From positions 2,914,001-2,978,000 of the forward strand of contig NZ_CP085301.1 in NCBI RefSeq assembly GCF_020700235.1: a DNA stretch of 64,000 nt, given 5' to 3'. The translations under genes were made by a program, and so were the position numbers. Of the stretch, positions 42,000-50,505 are shown in pieces. This DNA comes from Haladaptatus pallidirubidus (GTDB lineage: Archaea; Halobacteriota; Halobacteria; Halobacteriales; Haladaptataceae). The stretch's first letter is position 1, and each line of letters starts with the position of its first letter. Under the pieces are notes generated by a model. It worked only from the letters and a program-made list of their open reading frames with translations. It made no database searches and was not told where the DNA came from.

Positions 42000-42444
42000 A
42001 TGGTTACTTCGATTAGCAGAGGCAAGAAACTACGGAAGCGAATACATCGGTTGGGTGAGGATAATTGGGTTTGTAGAATAGGGTCGAATCTGGTTCCGCG
42101 TGGCACCGATTCGTTTCTTTGCGATTTTGTGGTTCTGACTTTTGTTCACGAGTCGCTAGTAATTTCCGATTCCCCTCATGCGATAACCACACGGCAAAAG
42201 ATTCGAACCAGCATCACGAAACCACGAGACGATTCAGGCATCGATTGGAACACCCTGCGACACGCGTAATCACCACCTGTGAATCGACAGCACGGCCTGT
42301 TCGAACCCCAATCACGACGAAACGCCGACAAAAACCCACAAGAGACCCCCTCGCGCGAACGACGCCAATACACGAGCGACAGTTCGAACGCCTCGACGAG
42401 TAGCCGAATCATTACTAAATAGTCACTTCCCGTCACGTGAAAGC
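42000..42444. other. 445-bp interval without a supported gene
   Basis: Frames across this interval are rich in Arg, Thr and Ser and have neither the acidic bias nor the high third-position GC of the neighbouring genes, so none is called. It must hold the divergent promoters of the thiolase operon (minus) and of the zinc-ribbon gene at 42445 (plus; TTACTAAATAG at about 42411-42421). I see no RNA fold or repeat that stands out. Confidence 0.4.
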
Positions 42445-43434
42445 ATGGCTTCGCCGGGAACGGTACGGCTGTTGACCGCCCTCTGGGAGGGTTCGCTGGA
42501 CGAAGTTCGACCGACGCTGGACGTCGATACGGGGGAAGTAACCTATCCTGACGCGACACAGCAGTTGGACGACCGCGACGGGGAGACGTTCGACGTGTTG
42601 GAAACGCTCGCAGAGCGTGACTTGCTCTACCGCGAGTTTCAGGAAAAACAGTACATCTGTCCGCGCTGTGAGGCGAAGGGGATGCAGTACACTACTGCCT
42701 GTCCGGCGTGCGAATCGCCGCAGACGATTCGCACCGACCGCTACCGGCATCCCGACTGTGGCTACGACGGACTGCGCGAGCAGTTCGTCGGCGAGAATGG
42801 CGTTACCTGCCCGAATTGTGACACGACGATGGAATCGCTGAACCACCTCGAATCCGAGGCGGTTCACATCTGCGAGGATTGCGAAGAGGCGTTCGAAACG
42901 CCCGCACACCGACTTCGCTGTCGGGAATGTCACCTCGTCTCCCAACCGTTGCAAACCATCGAGCGAATCCTCTATCGCTACTACATCAGCGAGGAAGGCG
43001 CTCACTGGGTGGAAGAGCAGTTGACCGCGCGACAACTACTGGTCGAGATTCTGGAGGCGCGGACGCTCGAAACGGAAATCGACACGACGGTCGAGAATCG
43101 GGCGGGGGAGGAGGTTCCGGTTCACGTCTCCGCGCACGACGACCTGCTGGACGACCGCGTTATCGGCGCCGTCCACGAACGGCCGGACGAAGCGGACGTT
43201 CGTGAACTGCAATCGGTGGCGGCCGACGCGAACGCGCGCGCGACGCTCGTCACCACGTCCGGGGAAATCGTCGGCAGCGACGTGTCCGAGGCCGTTGTCG
43301 AGGAGGGGATGTCGGTTCTCCGATTGACGAGCAACGATACGCTCCGGCGCGAGTACGAAATCGTGGAGGAGGTCGACACGCGGAACTCGTTCGTCGGACG
43401 AATCGCTAATATTTTCAAACCGCAGCACGGATAA
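42445..43434 (+). CDS. Multi-zinc-ribbon protein resembling the TackOD1 output domain
   Basis: 329 residues. The N-terminus (1-70) is helical. Residues about 70-165 carry clustered Cys/His pairs: YICPRCEAKG, CPACESP, HPDCGYDG, CPNCDTTM, HICEDCEEAF, LRCRECHL. Spacing of H..CGY.G, CP.C and a final C..C matches my memory of TackOD1, a zinc module attached to archaeal signalling proteins. The C-terminal 120 residues are acidic, ending with a hydrophobic-basic helix (SFVGRIANIFKPQHG), perhaps membrane-associated. Start ATG 42445, with a TATA-like TTACTAAATAG 24-34 bp upstream. First of four zinc-ribbon genes. Confidence 0.6.
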   Translation: MASPGTVRLLTALWEGSLDEVRPTLDVDTGEVTYPDATQQLDDRDGETFDVLETLAERDLLYREFQEKQYICPRCEAKGMQYTTACPACESPQTIRTDRYRHPDCGYDGLREQFVGENGVTCPNCDTTMESLNHLESEAVHICEDCEEAFETPAHRLRCRECHLVSQPLQTIERILYRYYISEEGAHWVEEQLTARQLLVEILEARTLETEIDTTVENRAGEEVPVHVSAHDDLLDDRVIGAVHERPDEADVRELQSVAADANARATLVTTSGEIVGSDVSEAVVEEGMSVLRLTSNDTLRREYEIVEEVDTRNSFVGRIANIFKPQHG

Positions 43435-43547
43435 TACATCCCGTGAGTTCGGAACGGCTTTCGTGTGATACGTCTCGACCTACACCGACGGATTAGTGTT
43501 CGACCAGCACATACTCGCACTGCTGTGTACGCGAACTCACGGTAACC

Positions 43548-43835
43548 ATGCTCAATCGACTCAACCCGTTCAGCCGAAGCAAAGAGAAGCAAATCTCGGA
43601 GACGGAGGGCGACCACAACATCAAGATTCGGTGTCCCGAGACGATGGAGCTACTGGCGACCGAGGAGACCGACCCCGACGAATGGGACTCGAACGTGGAC
43701 GACGGCGAGGGTATCGCAACCTACGACTGTTCGCACTGCGGCAGCCAACATCGGTATCTTTGGGGGCCGCCGGTTCCCCTCATCCTTGACGAACAGGACA
43801 CCGACAGCGAACCCGTGTTGTTCGGCGACGAGTAA
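43548..43835 (+). CDS. Small zinc-binding hypothetical protein, 95 aa
   Basis: MLNRLNPFSRSKEKQI is a basic head; an acidic mid-part follows, with a Cys in IKIRCPETMELL and a CxxC in YDCSHCGSQHRYLWGPP, together able to bind zinc. It is acidic at the C-terminus (DEQDTDSEPVLFGDE). No known family. The 113-bp gap upstream may carry its own promoter. Confidence 0.6.
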   Translation: MLNRLNPFSRSKEKQISETEGDHNIKIRCPETMELLATEETDPDEWDSNVDDGEGIATYDCSHCGSQHRYLWGPPVPLILDEQDTDSEPVLFGDE

Positions 43836-43882
43836 GCTTTCCCCGACCGCTGGCGCACCGCTTATACCGACTCGTTCCTGAG

Positions 43883-44260
43883 ATGATGTATGAACGGAGA
43901 GATGGAACTATGCAACGGATGAGGCCCGGCGGCGGGCGGATTTTCCGAATATTTATCCTCCTGATAATTCTTTCGCTCGGACGGCGATTGTTCTTCGGCG
44001 ACCAACGGGGCGGGCTGCTCGGCGGAACCGGGATCGATAGCGCGATTCTCGTCGGTCTCGGAGTCGGCGTCTTCGTCATCGGTGGCGTTCTCGCGTATCG
44101 GGCGGGCATGTTTTCGCGGAACGCGTCGTCGTCCGAGACGACTACCGAACCACCCGAGGGTGGGTACGTGTGTCGGTACTGCGGCACGAATTTGGAGCGG
44201 TTCCGAAACCGCTGTCCGTACTGTGAAACGCGGAATCCGGTGACGAACCCGGACGAGTAG
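43883..44260 (+). CDS. Membrane protein with C-terminal zinc ribbon, 125 aa
   Basis: Two hydrophobic helices (IFRIFILLIILSLG and ILVGLGVGVFVIGGVLAY) are followed by a cytosolic tail with a zinc ribbon YVCRYCGTNLERFRNRCPYCET. ATG 43883 (MMYERR...) is chosen; ATG 43910 (MQRMRPGG) is a possible later start. It lies 47 bp after the 95-residue gene and is likely co-expressed. Confidence 0.65.
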   Translation: MMYERRDGTMQRMRPGGGRIFRIFILLIILSLGRRLFFGDQRGGLLGGTGIDSAILVGLGVGVFVIGGVLAYRAGMFSRNASSSETTTEPPEGGYVCRYCGTNLERFRNRCPYCETRNPVTNPDE

Positions 44261-44369
44261 CGGCACGACTTCGGACGAATTTGGATAAACAACGAAATAG
44301 TGATGATGACGCGTCTCCTGTCTGACACTCAGTTCAATTGTTAAGGTGATTGGGTTGGTATGACATACC

Positions 44370-44681
44370 GTGAAATCCGAGACTATCTTCCGAGTGCTCG
44401 TCGCCGGAGTGCTCACCGTTGCGCCGACGTTGTTGTTCCTCGGATTGTGGCGAGGGCTGATGGCCCTCCGTGACGACGACCTTGTCAACCGTACGATGAA
44501 CGGGGAGTTCGGCCCGGTTCCGAATTCGTTGCTCCGCTCCGGCCTCCCCGGTTCCTCGAAAATCGGTCGTGACCCAACGACCGCGAACCGCGCCGGAACG
44601 TCGCTTCGGTGTCGAATCTGCGACGCGGAAAATCCCAGGTACGCCGACTACTGCGGCAACTGCTTGAAAAAAATCGGGTGA
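44370..44681 (+). CDS. Membrane-anchored zinc-ribbon protein, 103 aa
   Basis: Starts at GTG. One hydrophobic helix (VLVAGVLTVAPTLLFLGLW) precedes a polar linker and a C-terminal zinc ribbon (LRCRICDAENPRYADYCGNC). An ATG at 44359 is out of frame. It is the fourth consecutive gene with such Cys pairs, after those at 42445, 43548 and 43883. Function unknown. Confidence 0.6.
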   Translation: MKSETIFRVLVAGVLTVAPTLLFLGLWRGLMALRDDDLVNRTMNGEFGPVPNSLLRSGLPGSSKIGRDPTTANRAGTSLRCRICDAENPRYADYCGNCLKKIG

Positions 44682-44706
44682 GGAGTCCGAGTGCTCGGTT
44701 CCCTTC

Positions 44707-45840
44707 TCACTCGATTCGTCGTTCGCGTTCTCTGTCCTGCCCGTCTACGACGCGAAATCCGGTTTCCTCGCGCGTGGAGAGCGCTCGCTGCGGGAAGGGA
44801 ATCTCGATTCCCTCTCGGTCGTAGGCGATTTTCACGTCGGCGACGACCGCAGTGATTGCGCGCCACTTCCGACGACTGCTCGGTCGGTCTATCCAAAAGC
44901 GGAGTTCGAGGCGGACGGCGGAGTCGCCGAACCCCGTCAAAACTGCACGGGGTCGTGGAACCTCCAAGATGTCGGAGACCTCCGTCATCGTCCGCTCGGC
45001 GACCGAAATCGCCCGATAAGGATCCGCCGAGTAGTCGATGCCGACTTCGACTTCGATTCTCAATCGCCCCTTTCGCCCGTAGTTCGTGATGGTGTTCGAC
45101 CCCACCACGTCGTTCGGGATGACGACGTACTCTCCCGAAAACGTCTCGATTCGCGTCGTAAACAGCGTGATGTCCGTGACGATGCCTTCGTCGTCCTCGT
45201 TCCCCTCTATCGGTATCCGTATCCAGTCGCCGATTTCGAACGGGCGCGAAAACATGAGCGTGAATCCGGCAATCAGCGCGCTCAGCGTTTCGTTCGCCGC
45301 CAATCCGATGATGATGCCGAGGAATCCCGCCCCGATGAGGAAGGCGCGGACGTCGACCCGCCACACGCCCAACAAGAGCAGTCCGGCGAGGAGATAGATG
45401 CAGACCTCGCCGATTCGGGCGATGACTTCCCCTTGGTGACCGGTTATCTGTCCACTTCTCGTAACGAACCGGTCGATGACACGGACGAGCATTCCCGCCC
45501 CGACGTACGCCGCGGCGAGGACGCCGAAGGTAATCGCGAGACGAACGCCAACCGACGTGAGTTGGGAGAACACATCGACTTCCGGAGCGGGTGCGGCGTC
45601 GTCCGTCCAGAGCGCGAGGCTGTACTGCCCGATGAGAACCGCGACGACTCCGCTCGTGGTGAGCAAAAGAACGTCCACGAGACGGGGATTGATTCGGCGT
45701 TTCAGTCGCGGCGCGACCTTCCAGAGAATCCACGTGACGAAGACGAAAACGACGAGCAGAAACGTCGATAGCAGTACCCGAACGTCGGGAATCGGGATTT
45801 GCTGGATAACCGTGGAAAGGTAGCGTAGCGAGTTCGGCAT
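44707..45840 (-). CDS. Small-conductance mechanosensitive channel, MscS family
   Basis: 377 residues. Two N-terminal helices, then the MscS core: a pore-lining helix rich in Ala/Gly (FLIGAGFLGIIIGLAANETL, about 190-209), then FSRPFEIGDWIRI, the beta domain (GIVTDITLFTTRIETFSGEYV), and PNDVVGSNTITNYGRKG. A variable C-terminal domain follows, with an acidic/basic tail. It opens under membrane tension to release solutes on osmotic downshock. Convergent with the zinc-ribbon gene ending at 44681. Confidence 0.93.
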   Translation of the reverse strand: MPNSLRYLSTVIQQIPIPDVRVLLSTFLLVVFVFVTWILWKVAPRLKRRINPRLVDVLLLTTSGVVAVLIGQYSLALWTDDAAPAPEVDVFSQLTSVGVRLAITFGVLAAAYVGAGMLVRVIDRFVTRSGQITGHQGEVIARIGEVCIYLLAGLLLLGVWRVDVRAFLIGAGFLGIIIGLAANETLSALIAGFTLMFSRPFEIGDWIRIPIEGNEDDEGIVTDITLFTTRIETFSGEYVVIPNDVVGSNTITNYGRKGRLRIEVEVGIDYSADPYRAISVAERTMTEVSDILEVPRPRAVLTGFGDSAVRLELRFWIDRPSSRRKWRAITAVVADVKIAYDREGIEIPFPQRALSTREETGFRVVDGQDRERERRIE

Positions 45841-46056
45841 GGGGATCGGCTCCGAGGACTGTGTGGCGCGTTCGATGGTGTGACGCGATTAGTATGGAAT
45901 ACTTTGTCTGCAATCGCCGGAACGACGCATCCCTTCCACACCCACGTTTAGTTGGTATGCACCGCAATATGCTTGTAAATGTTGGAATTTCCGCAAAAGT
46001 GTGACAGTATCATCGTGTTTTGAAAATTGAATTGGTAAATTGAAGCGGCGCCGTAC

Positions 46057-46461
46057 TTATCGGTTTTCCCGCAGCTGCACGTTCCAATCGTCGGCTTCCC
46101 GCAGATAGGCCGGTATTACCGTGGGTTCGGCCGTTTCGTGGAGGTAAATCGTGCCGTCATCGACCGCGCCGCGTCCGAGGTCGGTGAACAGTCGTTCCAA
46201 TCCACTACGCCAGCCCTCGTCGACCAACTGCCGCCAACAGGCCTCGAAGGCGTCCTCCTCGCTCGCCGTCGGACCGCCGCTCTCGCGGGCGAGTTCGAGA
46301 CAACAGTCGGGACAGTTGCGAACCGACACCGGCTCCTTGAGTGCGTGAACGTGGCCATCGAAGGTAACGACCGGTGTTTTCGGTTTCATCGCGCCGTGAC
46401 GCTCACAGACCGCGTCGTCGGTGTCGGTGCCGATGTAGATGGGACGTCGATTCGGTGACAT
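46057..46461 (-). CDS. Hypothetical zinc-site protein, 134 aa
   Basis: A CERHG (about 19) and NCPDCC (about 49) suggest a zinc site; VTFDGHVHALKEPVS and helix-rich, acidic remainder. No signal or membrane helix. Family not recognised. A 216-bp gap upstream of MscS (45841-46056) is only AT-rich in its second half; no gene is seen there. Confidence 0.6.
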   Translation of the reverse strand: MSPNRRPIYIGTDTDDAVCERHGAMKPKTPVVTFDGHVHALKEPVSVRNCPDCCLELARESGGPTASEEDAFEACWRQLVDEGWRSGLERLFTDLGRGAVDDGTIYLHETAEPTVIPAYLREADDWNVQLRENR

Positions 46462-46622
46462 GGTCGGAAATGAGAACTAACCAACAATCGATTCGGCTAT
46501 CAAACTACCGGCGATGCAAACGGTAGCTATTCGAAGGGAACCTTGCATCTGAAGGCTCCGAAAGTACATACATAATTCGACGGCAAATAGTTATTTCCGT
46601 CTACTGACGAAACGAACTTCCT

Positions 46623-47054
46623 ATGAGTAACACCGACCTCAAGCAGGCGGTGCTCGACTCGAACCCGAACGACTGGCGGACGGACGACGCGCCGGATTCG
46701 TTCGCATATCCGACCCGCGGCATCACGGTGGAGCGAATCGGCGAGTGGTCGCCAGCATCTGCCCCGTGGAACGAGCGGTCTGCTGATGACACCCTCCGGC
46801 GGGCGAAGTACCGCCTGTTCCACGACGACGTCCCGTTCGACCAAGTAGACCTTCTCGACCTCGGCGATGGGACGCTGCTTCCGATGCCGGATTTCGGTCC
46901 CCCCGCAGGGAGCTCGGATGTCACGCCCGGCGATTTCGTCTTCTCCGTGAATCGGTACGAGTCGACACTCGGGACGATTGCGTCCACGAGCGACTTCGAC
47001 GCCGCGCGCAAACAGGTCGGCGTCGAAGTTCGCGACGAGACGTTTCGGAAGTAG
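46623..47054 (+). CDS. Hypothetical protein, 143 aa
   Basis: An acidic protein with NPNDWRTDDAPDSFAYPTRG, a WSPASAPWNERSADDTLRRAKYRLF helical part, FDQVDLLDLGDGTLLPMP, and a C-terminal segment with SDFDAARKQVGVEV. No Cys, signal or membrane helix. I do not recognise it. An AT-rich tract at about 46560-46600 (CATACATAATTCG, TAGTTATTTC) probably contains the promoter. Confidence 0.6.
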   Translation: MSNTDLKQAVLDSNPNDWRTDDAPDSFAYPTRGITVERIGEWSPASAPWNERSADDTLRRAKYRLFHDDVPFDQVDLLDLGDGTLLPMPDFGPPAGSSDVTPGDFVFSVNRYESTLGTIASTSDFDAARKQVGVEVRDETFRK

Positions 47055-47191
47055 AGGGGTACGGTAGTTTTCCCGCCGTTGCGGGGCGGGGTTCGTTTAG
47101 AGCGAGCAGCAAGTGATGAGTGCCACCTCGTAGTGAGTGCTGTCGTCAGGCGCGGGTCGCGTTCGAATGCGTCAAAGAATCGGATTCCCGG

Positions 47192-48886
47192 CTATTCGTC
47201 GGTTCGGTCGCGCAGTTCGGTTCGGCGAATCTTCCCGGTTACCGTCTTCGGCAGTTCGTCCGTGAACTCGACTTCGCGGGGATATTCGTGCGCGGACAGT
47301 TCCTCCTTGACGTGCCGTTTGATATCCTCGGCGAGGTCTGAACTGGGGTCGGTGCCCTCGCTTAGGACGACGTAGGCTTTCACGATGTTGCCGCGCTCAC
47401 GGTGGGACTTCGGCACGACGGCGGATTCTGCGACGGCGGGGTGTTCGCCGAGCGAGCTTTCGACCTCGAACGGGCCGATTCGGTACCCTGCGCTGATGAT
47501 AACGTCGTCCGCGCGGCCTTCGAACCAGAAGTAGCCGTCCTCGTCCAGATGGCCCAAATCCCCGGAGAGATACCAGTTATTGACGAAACAGCCCTCAGTC
47601 TTTTCGGGCTTGTTCCAGTACTCCGCGAAGAAACAAGGATAGTTCCCTCGCTGGGCGATTTCGCCCGTCTCGCCCGGTTCAAGCGGTTCGCCGGTTTCGG
47701 GGTCTACCACCGCGGCTTCGATGCCCGGCAGCGGTTTTCCCATGCTCCCGGGACGGATTTCCATCGTCGGGTAGTTGTTGATAATCATGTTCCCCGTTTC
47801 GGTCTGGCCGTAGGTGTCGTGGATGGTGACGCCGAGGGTGTCTTCGCCCCACTCCACTACGCCCGCGGAGAGCGGTTCCCCGATGGAGAGCGCGTGTCGC
47901 AGGTCGAGATTTTTATCTTCCAACACACCCGCGTTCTCGCGAAGCATCCGATAGGCTGTTGGGACGCTGAACAGCACCGAAATCGGGAACTCGTCGAGCA
48001 GGTCGGCCCACGCTTCCGGGTCGAATTCACCCTCGTAGGTGAACAAGCTCGTGCCCCAGAACCACGCCCCGAGCGTGTTGATGGGTCCCGTCAACCAGCC
48101 GAGGTCGCCCGTGGACCAGTACAAATCACCGGGTTGCAGATCCACCGCGAATCGCTGGGTCGCGGCGACGCCAGTGACCCAGCGATGTTTGTGGAGGACG
48201 CCTTTCGCCAATCCCGTCGTCCCGCTGGTGTAGTACAGCAGGGCGTTGTCCTCGCCGCTCGTTTCGGCCGTTTCGAACTCAGTACTCGCGTTCTTCATCG
48301 CGGAGTGATAGTTGATGTCGTCGCGCTGAACACCCCCGCCGTCTCCGGAATTCGTCCGACTGGTAGTCGAGCCGTCCTCGACAACGTCCTCACTCACGAC
48401 GATGACGTGTTCGACCGAGGGCGCGTCGTCCAGCGCGTCCTCGACGGTTGTCCGGTTTTGCGGCGTGGTGATAACGACTTTGGCGTCGCAGTCGTCCAAC
48501 CGATACGCGATTCCGTCGGGGCCGAACCGTTCGTTCACGCCGCCCCAGACGCCGCCAGCTTTGAGCGTCCCGATGAGTGCGACGTAGTGTTCCGGAATCC
48601 GCGGCATGTAGGAGAAAACGCGGTCGCCAGAGTCCATGCAGTCGGAGAGGACGTTCGCAAACCGGTTCGACCGCTCGGCGAGTTCCCAGAAGGTGAGCGT
48701 TTCGCGCTCGCCGTTCTTTCCGGCGTAGTAGAGCGCGACCTTCCCTCGGTCGGTCGCGTGTCGGTCACAAACTTCGTGGGCGATGTTCAGTTTTTCCGGC
48801 GCGTCCCAGTCCGCTTCGCCGAAAATCTCGTCCCACTCGAACGCTTCGCGTTTTTCGTCGTAGTCGTGTAGATTGTGAACAGACAT
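47192..48886 (-). CDS. AMP-forming acyl-CoA synthetase
   Basis: About 564 residues. It carries YYTSGTTGLAKGVLH (P-loop, about 222), YGQTETG (about 353), GRADDVIISAGYRIGPFEVE (hinge and A8 motif) and the near-terminal PKTVTGKIRRTELR with the catalytic Lys. It adenylates a carboxylic acid and transfers the acyl group to CoA; the family covers acetate to medium-chain acids. ATG 48886 (MSVHNLHDYD) is chosen; two more ATGs lie upstream (48895, 48910). No partner gene is visible. Confidence 0.92.
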   Translation of the reverse strand: MSVHNLHDYDEKREAFEWDEIFGEADWDAPEKLNIAHEVCDRHATDRGKVALYYAGKNGERETLTFWELAERSNRFANVLSDCMDSGDRVFSYMPRIPEHYVALIGTLKAGGVWGGVNERFGPDGIAYRLDDCDAKVVITTPQNRTTVEDALDDAPSVEHVIVVSEDVVEDGSTTSRTNSGDGGGVQRDDINYHSAMKNASTEFETAETSGEDNALLYYTSGTTGLAKGVLHKHRWVTGVAATQRFAVDLQPGDLYWSTGDLGWLTGPINTLGAWFWGTSLFTYEGEFDPEAWADLLDEFPISVLFSVPTAYRMLRENAGVLEDKNLDLRHALSIGEPLSAGVVEWGEDTLGVTIHDTYGQTETGNMIINNYPTMEIRPGSMGKPLPGIEAAVVDPETGEPLEPGETGEIAQRGNYPCFFAEYWNKPEKTEGCFVNNWYLSGDLGHLDEDGYFWFEGRADDVIISAGYRIGPFEVESSLGEHPAVAESAVVPKSHRERGNIVKAYVVLSEGTDPSSDLAEDIKRHVKEELSAHEYPREVEFTDELPKTVTGKIRRTELRDRTDE

Positions 48887-49067
48887 CACTCGCATCATCG
48901 GGGAGGGCAAATAAAATCGTTATCACAGTAGAGTTAGATATTTCGCCGGTTCGATGCTCGTTTATATTTCGTTGTGAGCGATTCGTTTTGCTCGCTATCG
49001 AGTTTTTACAATCAGAAGTACGTCGTCGCTCGGGATCGGTAACTGTCATCTGCGGATTCGGAGTCGG

Positions 49068-49454
49068 TCATGGTCCGCCTGCAGTCGTCTGTCGTCCGCG
49101 CTCCTCCTTCGTTTGCGCGACGAAGTTCCAACGCCCGTCCTGGGAGAGCGCGTCGAGAATCGGGTCGAACTCGGCCTTCGACACTTCGCGATACTTCTCC
49201 CGACCGACGGCGGTTCGGAGGCGGACGAGATACGTGTTGCCGTCGGGATCGTACACCGAAAGCGTTCGGTTCGACCGTGAATCGGCCAGTTTCGAGGCGA
49301 GCGGGACGGTGTCGAGTCGCCGAATGCGGTCACCGAGTTGCCAACTCAACCGGCACCCGTGTCGGTGAATCGGTGACCGTGACTCACTATTCGATGGGCG
49401 TGAATCCTCACCGGTTTTCAACGACTCTGTTTGACACTCCCCATGGCTTTCCAT
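49068..49454 (-). CDS. Hypothetical protein, 128 aa
   Basis: The first 50 residues are Ser/Arg-rich and may not be translated from this start; from about residue 60 it reads SVYDPDGNTYLVRLRTAVGRE, KYREVSKAEFDPILDALSQD and GRWNFVAQTKEE, a good acidic haloarchaeal domain. No recognisable family, signal or membrane helix. The start could be a later, non-ATG codon. Confidence 0.45.
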   Translation of the reverse strand: MESHGECQTESLKTGEDSRPSNSESRSPIHRHGCRLSWQLGDRIRRLDTVPLASKLADSRSNRTLSVYDPDGNTYLVRLRTAVGREKYREVSKAEFDPILDALSQDGRWNFVAQTKEERGRQTTAGGP

Positions 49455-49668
49455 GGCACATCGAACATCGACCCGGAACTTAAATCATGTTCATTCCACC
49501 CTCGAGTTTTCGTAGTTGCACGAACTGGTCGCTGATTTAGCCATCACCGCGACATCCGGCTTCCACGGCTCGAACGGACTAAACCGAAGCGAAAACAGGT
49601 GTGTTATCGGTGCGGTCAGCACCAGTTTGCTCAGCTCCCCGGAACTGTTCTATTTGTTAGGTCGCCGT

Positions 49669-50439
49669 TTATCCCGTCGTCATCGTTTCGGAGGTCGCTG
49701 TTTCCGTCGTCATTCCTTCGTCGCCCGAATCCACTGCGGTCACGAGGTCGAGCGACTGGGCTTGATTGTCGGTTTCCAACAACCCGACGGCGAACGCGGA
49801 GATGACCACGCCCCCTTTCAGTGTCACGTCGGTCGTCGCGACTGCCTGGTCTTCCCCCGCAGGGCGAACTTCGATGGTGTACGACCCAGCAGGAAGGTCA
49901 ACGTACTCGCTGGCAGTGCCATATTCGAGTCCCTCAACGAGCAAGTCACCGTTTGTTGCAATATCGACGGCAGGCGCGTCCGGTGAGAGGTGAACCCCTC
50001 GAATACTAACTCGGTTGCCAGACGGAATTTCGCTCACGTCCATGAATAGGAACGCCTCAGGACTGTCTTGCGTTCCACCCGCGGCAATGGTATAATCCCT
50101 GTTCGGTTCGAGGGTTGCTTGCTGTTCGATAATCGCATTTTCCTGTCCCTCACCCGCGGGTGCGACTTGAAGGGTGTGCTGTCCGGGTTCGAGTTCGAGG
50201 TAATCGCTCACGTCCTTGTAGGCGACATTTTGTAGCGCTCGGTTCCCGTCAACGAACACGTCCACGTTCGGCGCGCCCGGAACTGCGTGGACGATTCGCG
50301 CGCGGGCGGCCTCTCTGCCTCCGCCGTTTCCACCGTTCGTCGTGGTCGTGTCCTGTGCGCTCGAAACCCTACCGAGAGCCGTCAGTCCGCTCGCGCCGAC
50401 GAGTCGGAGCACTCGCCGTCGTGTCTGTCTCATTTTCAT
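49669..50439 (-). CDS. Tat-exported DUF4397 protein
   Basis: 256 residues: TRRRVLRLVGASGLTALG is a Tat signal; a Gly/Thr-rich spacer follows. Two repeats of the DUF4397 type are present (ARIVHAVPGAPNVDVFVDGN and VSIRGVHLSPDAPAVDIATN), each followed by YLELEPGQHTLQVAPAGE-like strands. A Thr/Ser-rich tail closes the protein. It is a beta-sandwich surface protein with unknown ligand. AT-poor upstream region; start may be M1 or M3. Confidence 0.88.
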   Translation of the reverse strand: MKMRQTRRRVLRLVGASGLTALGRVSSAQDTTTTNGGNGGGREAARARIVHAVPGAPNVDVFVDGNRALQNVAYKDVSDYLELEPGQHTLQVAPAGEGQENAIIEQQATLEPNRDYTIAAGGTQDSPEAFLFMDVSEIPSGNRVSIRGVHLSPDAPAVDIATNGDLLVEGLEYGTASEYVDLPAGSYTIEVRPAGEDQAVATTDVTLKGGVVISAFAVGLLETDNQAQSLDLVTAVDSGDEGMTTETATSETMTTG

Positions 50440-50505
50440 TTCCCCCGGACCGCTTCTCGGTCGGTTAGTTGAAAGAATTTTTCCCCAACCAGTTTGACGG
50501 TCGTT

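Noticed and set aside
42119..42403. Plus-strand open frame in the 42000-42444 gap
   Set aside because: Arg/Thr-rich, lacks acidic bias and any recognisable domain.
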